Assembly: GCA_921293015.1 (NCBI GenBank)
Contig: OV121094.1
Span: forward strand, 37,942,054-38,006,053
Origin: Phorcus lineatus
Lineage: Eukaryota; Mollusca; Gastropoda; Trochida; Trochidae
Direction: 5' to 3'
DNA: 64,000 bases
In this document: one piece after another, positions 12,334 through 23,489 of the stretch
Layout: the number at the start of each line of letters is the position of its first letter
Numbering within the stretch: the first letter of the stretch is position 1
Made by a program: the position numbers and the translations under genes
Notes under the pieces: generated by a model
The model's input: only the letters and a program-made list of their open reading frames with translations
Told to the model about the DNA's origin: nothing
The model's database searches: none

Positions 12334-12738
12334 TGTCAGCTAGTATAAAAGGGTCGACAATATTAGTCAAGGGTTAGTGTCAATTAGGAAAAGAGGCTCC
12401 GTAATATAAGTCAAGAGTGTGTCAACTATGGGAAGCGGCTTTGTGATATAAGTCAATAGTTAGTGTCAACTAGGGGAAGCGGCTTTGTGATATAAGTCAA
12501 TAGTTAGTGTCAACTAGGGGAAGAGGCTCGCAGATATAAGTCAATAGTTAGTGTCAACTAGGGGAAGCGGCTTTGTGATATAAGTCAATAGTTAGTGTCA
12601 ACTAGGGGAAGAGGCTCGCAGATATTAGTCAATAGTTAGTGTCAACGAAGGGAAGAGGCTCCGTAATATAAATCAAGAGTAAGTGGCAACTAGGGGGGAG
12701 AGGCTCCGTGATATTAGTCAAGAGTTAGTGTCGACTAG
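12334..12738 (+). repeat. 44-bp minisatellite, type A units
   Basis: About nine tandem units of 44 bp starting at TGTCARCTAG; successive unit starts near 12464, 12508, 12552, 12596 and 12640 are exactly 44 apart. Units alternate between two internal variants, gcggctttgtgatata and gaggctcgcagatat, suggesting expansion of an 88-bp dimer. The unit is not a multiple of three, so coding is unlikely. Confidence 0.9.
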
Positions 12739-12970
12739 ATGCTGACTATTGATGATGACATTCTGATGTTAATGTAGACTAGATGTGGAGAACTGATGAT
12801 GGCATCCCAGTGTTAATATCAACTCGACGTTGAGTATTGACAATGCCATTCCGGAGTCAATGTCGACTAGATGTTGAGTATTGACAATGCCATTCCGGGG
12901 TTAATGTCGACTAGATGTTGAGGGCAGGCGATGACATTCCAGTGTTAATGTTGACTAGATGTTGAGGGGT
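12739..12970 (+). repeat. 44-bp minisatellite, type B units
   Basis: Five units plus a partial, again 44 bp and in phase with the type A array. They share the TGTCRACTAG start but have a different body (gatgttgagtattgacaatg then ccattccgg). The two arrays therefore descend from one ancestral unit. Confidence 0.88.
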
Positions 12971-15647
12971 TCAGGATCAAACGGACCTGCTGCTCTTTCA
13001 GGAATTCGGGCACCAAGCCCTTTTAATCCTAGACCCCTCAAATAAACAACTTCTTCATGGAATGTCCAAACTGGATGAATTCCGCATTGTAATTTGTCAA
13101 ATGCCAACGACTAATTCACGAACATAGTACGAAAAAGCATGCAATGTGAACTATGAAATGGCAAGTTCCTATAGTTGATTTTATAAACGTTTTTGATGCT
13201 CCTACAAATCAACAATCAACAAATTAAGCTTGCGCCAAAATTTGCTTTTTAAACTGTTAGCCCAAGAATGTTTTGCGTCTAGTAATGATATTCTACACAT
13301 ACAAAAATTCACAACATATAAACTAGTGTTCAAAGGTAAGATACAAATATGCATATACGCACAGAATATCCACTTGCCTGTATATATTTCCCAGTTTCTA
13401 GAAAAGCATGGCTTGGAAGTTCCCTCGTCTACTAAAATTGACTGATCCTGTGAGGACTTTCTGAAAGAAAAGAAATAGATACGAATTAGACAATACCTTG
13501 TTGGTAAATGTACTATTAAAAAGTGGAATAAGAAGATTATTTAAATGTAAAGGACCATATGAGTATCCGTTTGATTAACGCTGAACTTTTATTATTGAAG
13601 AAAAGATTACCCCGTAGAAGTCAAGATTTTCTCTTTTTCTCTTAAAAATTATCATGTTACGCGGCCTAACTGGGTAGCAAGTCTCGGCATGAAAACACAA
13701 CATAAGCTAATCCATTAAGTAACACTATTGTTTCATAATGTCAAAATATTTCAGAAATAATGTTCTGTTGTCCCTATTATATTGTGTTTGTCGTAGTCGT
13801 AATACGACTGACAGAAGGTTGTCATCGACAATTCTATAACTGAATATCTAGATACAAATTGAGAGACGTTGAGATATGCAGTAGGCAGATGTCCTTTTAA
13901 TCATTTTTCGTATTACCCAGCTTTACCTAGACAGATGACCATGTGATGCTATTTTATGCTCATTGCACATAATCAAAACCGCCATTGATTATGAATAATA
14001 TTTATTTGCATAAAAGCACCACCATTACATTACTTCCAAAACAATTTCACATTATCGTTAGCTCATTCATATATATTTATAAGTACTTTCAGTGAAACAT
14101 GTAATGTAGATCTGATTATATTCTCCTGTGGTGATTAATTTTTTTCCGTTTACAGATGAATTCTTGAAATTCATGTTTACATTATAGTAAATAACGATTT
14201 AAAAAATAATCATGACAATTTAAAACTTTATTTCACGGTTATTGTAAAGATTTTCGTTTCACCTGTTTATTATACGATATGAAACTAATTCCTATTCTTG
14301 CATAAAAATAAAAATTCAATGAGTCGGTGTTGTTGATTTGAAAGAAAATTGGTTTTCCAGTGATACTTAGTAAATTTGGCTGTATAAAATATTGTAGAAC
14401 AAAAGTTCCCCAACAGGAGGACGGCAGGTAGATGTTGTGCCTATACGGCGATGGGAAATACTTGTCTTTTGTTTGTTTTGATACCATTTCGTCGTACAAA
14501 GGTCAAGATTATACTCATAATGAAAAACGATTGGTTTTATTTGAGTAATAATTTTATGCCTTAATTATGAAACTCTTTTTAAGATTCTCAAACTTTCAAC
14601 AAATTTTCAATGTCAAAATTTCATATTTGATTTATAAAAAACGATGTCTACTCTTATCTCGTCCATAAATTACTTTCAATATACCAGTTATATATGTGTG
14701 CTCCTTTTCAAGATTTATCAATTTGATATGAAAAGGTTGGAAGTGAAATGGAAGAATCTTCTTGTCAAAGTTCTTTTGCTGAGGAAGGTTAGGAATGTTT
14801 TACTAAAGGATTTCCTTCCTCGTTTTATAATATTCTTCTTTCAACCTTTCTTGCAATGAACATAAAGTTGCAACTACCCTTTTCGCTAATAACTTCTGAT
14901 TAAGCTTGCTTTTGACAATTACTGGAATCATTTATATCTCTGTTAGATATTTGATGTAGAAAAATACAGTTTCTCGTTTAAAGTTACCTTACACATGAAC
15001 GAACTTGTTAATATGTTATTGGCAATATATTTGCAAAATCAATACACTAAGTTGGAATGAATAGTCGTAGTGTGGCACAGATAAGTAAATCTAATAAGAA
15101 AGTAATAATAAGTAGCAGTAGTAATACATGTTACAGCAACAGTGGTAATAGTATCGGTGTATAAAACATGGCACTGTCCTAAAGAATATGACATTTTCTT
15201 CTCCATAACTTATCCTCTCATCCGCATCCTATTTTTTAAATCTTTCTATTCAATTCATTTCCATAGGTGTACATGAGTTCATAGAACATAATAATTGGTA
15301 ACTATTGTAAAAAGGTAATCAATTTTTTCATTAAACATTATTTTTTGCTTTTATGTTATGAATTACAGGCCTATATGCATATCTCCGTATTGACATCAAT
15401 AAAACAGCTATCAAACCTATCACTGAATAAACATGTGAATTCTAATGACGTTCCCCAAATTATCACAAAATATATACATGAAAATGCATCTTAATTGCAT
15501 TTTAAGAGTTTTCTTAATGCAATACAATCATCTCAAGGAAAGTAAAACAATTGTTAGAAATTGCAAGGGAAGATATTTCAAACAATAAAATGAATATTTA
15601 AACCAAGTTTGTTTTAGCTCAAGAAACGATTTCCTTAACGCAAAGGA
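12971..15647. other. Intergenic, no gene recognised
   Basis: AT-rich; short open frames at 13230-13445, 14239-14499 and 14644-14859 lack domains and are rich in AT-biased residues, as expected by chance. Confidence 0.5.
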
Positions 15648-15835
15648 TTAAAGGTGTTCACACTAAAATGTCCACAAAAAGTTTTCGCTTGATAACGTAT
15701 TTGACTATGACAAATTCTGTTGAGCAAAAATATGTTCAACCATCTAAAGATAATTCATTTGGCGTTGACTAATATTCATTGATGAAATTGAATTTAGGGA
15801 AAAACAATTCAAACAACGTGCTACTTCACCTTTAA
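15648..15835. mobile_element. Possible 188-bp TTAA-ended MITE
   Basis: Begins TTAAAGGTGTTCACACTA and ends with an inverted TTAAAGGTG (ctacttcacctttaa). The first 22 or so bases recur nearly exactly, inverted, at 22842-22866, and a relative of the right tip occurs at 23548-23564. The terminal match is short, so this is a candidate only. Confidence 0.4.
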
Positions 15836-17133
15836 GCAGTAAATCTACAAATTAAACGTTTATCATTTAATATTGATCATGAGAGAGATAAAATATAGAA
15901 AGATCTGAACACGCCTCGAGCAATTCTTTACAGACTTCTGTGAATTGATAACACAGGAACGTTATCATACAGTTCTTAGACACTTATTCAGAAGAATGCA
16001 CTGATAATTTCAAACAAACGTAACTCAGCAGCTAAGACAATAAGAACTACAATCATGTAAACTTCCCCCGTAAGCATGTTCCACCTGTGACTGGCTGGAA
16101 TTCATACAATGTTTTTTTGCGTGTATTCATTACATGAACGATTTGCAAAGTAGTTTCAGAACAATTAACAGATGACATATTGCATTGTGGTAATCTGGGA
16201 AAGAGATAAAATCAATGTCCATGGCGTCCTACACACTTGCTATGCAAACAGCAAATGGCAAGGTAGGGTTTTATGACACGAGCTGATGCCTCGATAACTC
16301 GTTTTGAACGGATCTTATTTATCCTTCAGTCAACAAAGCCGTGTTGTCAGAGTAACACACGAGTAAAGTGCTGTTTGAAAGGTTAATACTAACGCTTAAG
16401 AATCGTACTTTGATTATCTCTTTTTATTTTGATTGTGATGCTCATTGGCATTATCCTTTGAATAACAAGATACACATGTTTTCATAACAACAAAGAACAT
16501 TCTGTCTTGCAAGCATTGATTACTTTCTGATTGTATTTGTCCTAAAGTAGATTAATCCATGCTTAAGAGTAGCACATATCAGATACTGTTTCATATTTTC
16601 TCGGAATAGCAAATTTGTGATGGAAAGGTGAATGGTTGAATGAACAAATGACAATCATTTCGTTCACTAGCACTGCTAAAGGAATTGTATTAGACACCAC
16701 AGATGACTCAGCTCTAAAATGTTGAATCCCTAAAGTAACAATTTGAATTCATAACAACAGCTAAATATGCCTGGAAAAGATGTGACCTACCTTGTGACGC
16801 AATATACTTTTATAAAACATCTGTCAGTCTGTATTACCGTTTGTAAACTTAAGCGTTTTTCATTATATTAAGTTACTTTTGGCTTAAAGCTGCATTTTTG
16901 GCATAAGACAGATTGTGTTAATGCCATATTCATTTATTTTCAATTTCTAAAATTCCGGCGAGTTCTCAGGAAAGGGACAATTGCTGAGTTAATCGTGTTA
17001 TAAAAATATAACTGTAATTCAGAGTTCTGTTAAGTATGCAAGTTACGTAGAAGTTTGCAAATAATATATATATATATATATACATAATATAAATCTGTCA
17101 TCAATACTTTCTATGACAATGTGCCAAGATAGA
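15836..17133. other. Intergenic, no gene recognised
   Basis: AT-rich with a short (TA)n run at about 17064-17082. No supported gene. Confidence 0.5.
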
Positions 17134-17460
17134 TATCCTGCTAAATCAGCATATATGAATCCGCTCTCGCTCCTTCCTGATACCCTGACCCATTTCAAGC
17201 CAAAAGCCTCGTATCGCTAGCTTTCTAAGAAGCAAAAGACGACTCGCATTCAGCAACAACAGCACAACTCGGATGGAAAAATCCGTTGAGTTCAAGATAG
17301 TAGCTTCGAGCATAACGATATTCCACTGTCTGAAATGATAACAGGTGAACTCAGCTCCGAATATCAGGCTGATCCAGCCATACAAGGCATTTGGCCCGAA
17401 AGAGATCAGGTTATTGGGAAGGGACGAGAGCGGATTAATATACGCTGACTTAGCAGGATG
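17134..17460. mobile_element. MITE with long TIRs, family M1 copy 1
   Basis: Terminal inverted repeats of about 60-75 bp. The left reads atcctgctaaatcagcatat from 17135; the right, on the other strand, reads catcctgctaagtcagcgta from 17460. Both continue through tccgctctcg and a diverged ccctgacccatttc/cctgatctctttc segment. The unique middle has a short open frame that is not transposase-like. The same family recurs at 53376-53706. Target duplications are not clear at this copy. Confidence 0.8.
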
Positions 17461-20400
17461 TATAGATAATTGATAAAAGGAGCGCCCAAAGACAAATGCT
17501 CAAAAAGTGAAACATACTGAAATAACTGACATACATACATATGTTTTCTTTGTATGTATAGATTTATAACGGAATGTACTTATAGACAACTAAATCTGAG
17601 GTTAACTTGATTTATTAAGTCTGTATAAACTGTTCATTGGGCATGAGTAGGTTTCTGTATTGTAAGCTGAACCAATGTTTCATGATGGTAAGATGCACAT
17701 ATTTGCATGAAAGAAGAGTCACGTATACACGTCGCCTTCAGCTGGAGACTACTATAAGTGTGAAAGATTTGAATGAAAAACTCCTATGATATCTTACAAA
17801 TTCTATAATTTACAATAAGAACCTGCCATATTGTATTTGGAATCTTTTGTTTCGGGTTCTCAAAAGTTAAAGTGTATACATTTAATTATAAGTGAATTCA
17901 ACTTCTTTCCCTATCTGTTTGAAGTAAATGTGTCATGGTATAGCCTTTAAATATATTAAAGAAATAAGAAGTTTTATTTCTTGAAGGAATGGGAGCAAAT
18001 CGGACAATTCATTTAAGATATACACTGTTTAAGCAAACTAATAGACACTGTCTCAAATACAATTATACAAATACAAAAACATGCAGTTACAAATAAAAAA
18101 ATTTCATCAAAAAGATACCATAAAAACGTGTATAAATGAACGAAAATATACAGTATTGTGTCTCAACAAATTTCCTGTGTAAATATTACAATCAAAAAAG
18201 ATTTATTTCCAAAACTGTTATGTACAACTCATATAAATTAAGATTTTTTCATCCATAAATCGAATACTCAGTCTAGCAGAGAAGAACGTAACTTGTCTAA
18301 GACGCCTTCACTTTTTAGTGGGTTTTTTTACTTTTAACTTATCTCACTGTGTCACTGTAATAACTGTATGAAAATGTGTTATGATTTACTATTCAATAGA
18401 TCTTTATACACACCTTCACCGCAAGTTATATTATACACAATATGTGAGTAATTTTTGCTTACAAGAAGGGAATATTTTTTGAAAGTGTAATAGATATTTC
18501 ATGCGTCACTCATTGCAAATAAAGAGTCGTATGCATTCACTAACCTATTCTTGATTAATGTCAGCCAAAAAGATCATGATGTTATGACAAATCGAAAGTA
18601 AATGTTTCCAAACGCACCATACGCTAATTTAATTGTGATATCAGTCAACCTGACACATTCTGTTCCCAGGGTAACATATACATCAGCTATCATCGTTTTC
18701 ATAAAATCGCTGAAACGCATTTATGAAATTAGCGGAATAAACACTGATAGTATCACTAAACACGCAGGAGTAACTTGCTAAGTCAGACGTCCTCGACTTC
18801 TCCATGGACAATTTCCGGTGTCACCATGGAAACCACTTCAGCGTATTGTCAAATCAGAATCATATCTGTTTGGGTATTATATTAGCCCATTGGTAATTTG
18901 TAACGCTAATTTGATCCCAATCATTAGTTGACACGTTATTATTGAGAGCATTGGTGACAACAATTCAGTTAGCTAATAGTCTATTATTTCCATTATCATG
19001 CTCTAGAGGAACTCCTGCGTTCACTACACTGTCGTTGATCACTAACTTTACGACCAACGGTTTGGATTGTTCTTGTAACGACCTAGCACATCATACTCTA
19101 GGCATTAAACACTGCATCCTCTGCCACTCTGCAAGAAAATCCTGAATGCGGATGGTAAAGACAAAAAATATAGAGAATACCATTCTCTACGTTATGCAGA
19201 TCATAAATATATCTGTTTATCATAAGTACCTTGGACCTCATAGTGCTTAAATTGGTACATACAATATTATTTTCTTCTTCTTTCTCTCTTCCACATGACA
19301 CGTATCCATCAGATTCGTTATCAGAAATACGTTTTCCAAAACATACAGTTATCCTTCCTCATATAAACATTGAGAGCTTCTTACTACATAATATTATGTT
19401 GTTCAAAGAGACACAACCTCACATGAACCAGAATTTTACAATTATTAATATATAATCATTATTGTTATCAATATTATTTTAGTAATATTTTATTAGTTAT
19501 CTTCGGCCTAAGAATACCCTCGGCCTGTTTTTCAAAAAAAATCAAAACGGCATCAATTTGACTTCAAAACCTGACTAGTCAACCATGACATGAGTCATGT
19601 AAACATTAACACTGACCAACAACCATTTACACACTCAAAGCTATACCCTGTGTTGGCATTTAGCTAAGTTAAAGATTGTTTCATCGACAGGGAATTTTAG
19701 AACGTACAGTGTATTAAAACACACAACGTCTGAATCGGTTGTGTTGAATACCTTTATTAGTAATTTATAAAAGGCGTGCTAACAAGTTTTTATTGATGAT
19801 GAAAGGTACATGGAGAAAACGGAGGGTAGAAATAGCATAAATAGCACCATAATGTCTTCGGATGTGATTAATAACTAACAGTAGAGGATATTTTTACATG
19901 AATAGGTTGTCTATCTACATACAAAATACTAAGATCATATTGCCTTAAGAGAACGTTTTCAGTTAATATGATAACTTATTCCATTTACCCTCCTGATCAA
20001 GGATCTCAATGAGACCATGTAATTATGGCGTTATGTGAAGACATGCTTTCTCACCTGTGTTTTCAGTGATGTTCAAGCATTTAGGTCATTTTGGATGATG
20101 TACGCAATTTTCTCAAAAAGGACATCAACGCAGATATCAATGAAAGATGATAAAGAGCGTTTTGTAAAAGCCAACGTCTAAATAACCATAAAAAGTTAGC
20201 TCCTTGGTATAGTTTCAGCGAATTACATATTGAGCTTGCAAAAGTGATAATCCATTCTTTGATTACAGTGCAATATCTGTCAAGTATTGTTGGCAATGGT
20301 CGGACATGAACCCAGCATGCTGCTTATTAATGATGGAAATTGTATTAGTCCATGCTATCGTCACTAACGAAAAGCTGACCTGTTTATTTTACTTCTTATT

Positions 20401-23148
20401 CAATTTTGTCAATTTACTTTACCAATGGTTCCTCTGAATTCTGTCGAATGAGGATTAGTTACGATTCATAGTGTTCATGCCGAATATTAATAGTTCAAAG
20501 TCCACCTGAACGTATTATGCGGTCGGTCTTCTCCTTGCAAGTTAACTGAATCGTGCTGTCGTCAGTTGAAAGCGCATTGATGAGACACCAGTGACATTGT
20601 CATTATCCCTACAAGGGTTGACATACGCGGTCCTGGGTTAATCACGCGATCTTTACACGATCTCGCAACAAAAACTGATCGTATTAGATTGCCATTAAGA
20701 CTTTTATTTGCAACACATGCTATTCATAAACAAATTATGTTGACATTTTCAAATAATCAGATCTAAAGATCTAAATCTATAGGTAAATACATGATCTTAA
20801 AGGATTTAATCTATTGATAGACACCACAAATTAGAATTTTTTTTAAATGAATGCAATATTCATGACATAAAAGAATGTGTTGAGGGCAAACACATCAAGA
20901 AAATTTTTTCAGCGGGACAATATAATAACTAAGATATTCTGCAGTCCAAGGTGCGTTTGTAAAAGAAGGCTGTAAATGTGTTCACAATGGTGACTTTGTT
21001 TAGGACGACCGCTATTAATACTCACTTCCTCCTGGGACTATCAAGTAAATCAGATTTGCAGAAGCCTGAGGTTATTGAAGAATTCTGCAGGAGTAGGCAT
21101 AATCATATCGCTTGTCTGTGGGCCATTTAGCCTCCTATCGTCTCGTGTTAACCAGCGTTTGGAGATAGCCGTCACAGCGAGGAAATACCAAACATATTAA
21201 TTAGCCTTTAAAAATGGAAAGCTGACAGGGACGCACATGATGATCAAACGAGCTCTGTATGACGTCAATGTGAGATTGAGTAGAAGTGACAGTATTTCAA
21301 ATCTACAATCGAGAAACTTTTGTTTTTAACAAAGCTGATGATCAAAGCTCTATTTTGAAATTTAAAAACAAAATATATTTGAAGTTAGAATGAGTTAATG
21401 TTTAGCGTCATTTCTTAAGTTCGCATTATTTCGACATTTCTACCACATAATATCGTTTGTACGCTGAAACTTCAATTCCCATGATCTTTTTTTCTTTAAT
21501 CTCAACATACTCTCAGATTGATTCTGCTTTATGAATTTCAAAATGATCACACTGGCATTTATTATAACGATTCATAGATGCCAATCAACCATGTAAACCC
21601 TAAGATAGGATTAGTGAAGAATGATTGAACGTAAATTATCAATTAACCAAATAAAGACAAAATATTTAACATTGTGACAAAATTGTACAGTTGACAATAT
21701 GTCATCAAAAAAGTAAATATCATTATGGAAATGTAATTAAAAAGGGAGAAGTGACCTGAGTGCATATCGAGGATCAGATCAATAATGTTTTACAATGCAC
21801 AGTTGACATTAATTATATCGTGGCATTGAAAGACAAGAACCCTATTTAAGAGTAAATCTACCCATGCATAGAGGGATTCAGTTCTTGTCTGTGGAAGTGT
21901 CATAGTTTCAACATGCATGTCCCAAAGTGAAGACACTTCGTCACTTATTAATCTTTCAACAGCCTTTCAAATAATGGTTTGACAGAGATTTCGAATATAA
22001 TCTCAACGTAAAGAAAAATTAAATATTAACTAAATGAATTACCGTGGAAGGGCGATAAAGTCCACTTTGTAGCACTAACGTCAGTCCCAAGAAATTCAGC
22101 AAAGTCCACAATGGTATATTTATCTATCCGTGGGGAGTCACCATTTCATTTCTCACCACACAGATGATAATCTCCACATCGTTGTTGTATTGCATTTACC
22201 CTATTGCCCCTCCGCCAGCCGATTCGGGAACCACCGTGGAGTTAATCGCGATCGAAGGCACGGAATCAGCGCTGATCGCTTTCCAAATATGATGGGCACT
22301 TTAAGAGCAGCAGAATACGTGTTGGTTATGAGACGGCCAAAGCAGGAGTGAGCTGTGTAACTTCGACTCATGTATAGAGGCGATGGTACGACGAATCGAT
22401 CGCGTCTTAGCTTCAGTCACTCCGCGTGCCACCTGTATCAAACCTACAGCTTTTGTCCAAACATAGGGCTTAACTCAGTCAAAATCGCAGATGGTGAAGA
22501 CGTTAGATTATCATTACTAAAATGAAAAAATAGACCAACGTTTTCATATACAGATACGCGTTCGGTTCTTTATTTTTCCTGCATGATGATATATTATCCT
22601 TAACGATGAAGATATCGATGCTGTAACAATGTCAAATGATTCAAAGATAACCTTCATAAAAAATATCTTATACTCTGTCCTTAATTGCTACCATTTTGAG
22701 CTATTCGTTTTGTCTCATTTAATCGAATACAGTCGGTCTATTTAGCTAAATAAGTCAAGAGGGTCAACTCGTCTCATTACTCAACCTGATTATCCGTAGT
22801 CGTTGAAGAAATAAAGAAGTACCAAGCAGAATATACTGCGGCCATTTTAGTGTGAACACCTTTTAATCACTTTAGGTAGGTTTTATTTGATTATTGTTTA
22901 CACCTTCGAAAATATTGTAGAACAAAGTTACTTATGATTTTAATTTTATATAACATGGTAATGCAAGTTTCACTATTTGTGAAAATCAGAATGTTTACAC
23001 ACGTTTGCATATTTATCACTTTCCAAGTAACTATTTCACTGATTGTTTCGTACATATTCCAGTCAGTCTTTTCTTGTACAATATTCTACGATTAATGCTG
23101 TAAATATCTGGAAAGTTTTTTTCTAGTTGGATAAATTGATCCCAATTC
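17461..23148. other. Long intergenic stretch with candidate regulatory islands
   Basis: No gene recognised. Points of note: a motif fitting the RFX X-box pattern at 18820-18833 (GTCACCATGGAAAC); a CRE palindrome at 21260-21267; two islands of clearly higher GC, about 21110-21270 and 22080-22440, with no coding signature, which could be conserved non-coding elements. Confidence 0.45.
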
Positions 23149-23158
23149 CTTTTCTTGA

Positions 23159-23479
23159 GGTGAGGTGAGGTAAGCTCGTGTTTTACGCCGCTTTCAAGAT
23201 TATTTCACTTTTATCGCGGCTGCTAGTATTATTGGAGGGAGAAAGCCCGCAACACCATTGTGGCTAAGCATTGCGGTGAAACCTGCAAGCAATCGGCTGG
23301 AACTAGCGAACCATGGGTGGTCCTGCGCTGAATTTCAGTGTAGCATTGCACCCAAACCTGACTGCGTGTAGAACAGTTCTCTACTGCAGACAAATTTGCC
23401 GAGCCCCTGGCGGGATTCGAACCAAGGACCTCCTGATCCGAAGCCGAACGCGCTAACCACTGCGCTATCCCGCCCTCTT
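23159..23479 (-). mobile_element. tRNA-derived SINE, full length, family S1 copy 1
   Basis: 321 bp on the minus strand. The head looks like a tRNA: box A TAGCGCAGTGG within 23451-23467 and box B GGTTCGAATCCC at 23412-23423. A non-tRNA body follows, then a 3' tail of CACCT repeats (gaggtgaggtgagg on the plus strand). Flanked by the 10-bp direct repeat CTTTTCTTGA (23149-23158 and 23480-23489), a target duplication expected from LINE-assisted retroposition. RNA polymerase III transcription is expected for the family. Not called as a tRNA gene because the cloverleaf is diverged and fused to the SINE body. Confidence 0.93.
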
Positions 23480-23489
23480 CTTTTCTTGA

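Noticed and set aside
23412-23467. tRNA gene on the minus strand (also at 28135-28188 and 27606-27660)
   Set aside because: Box A and box B are present, but each is the head of a SINE with a body, tail and target duplications.
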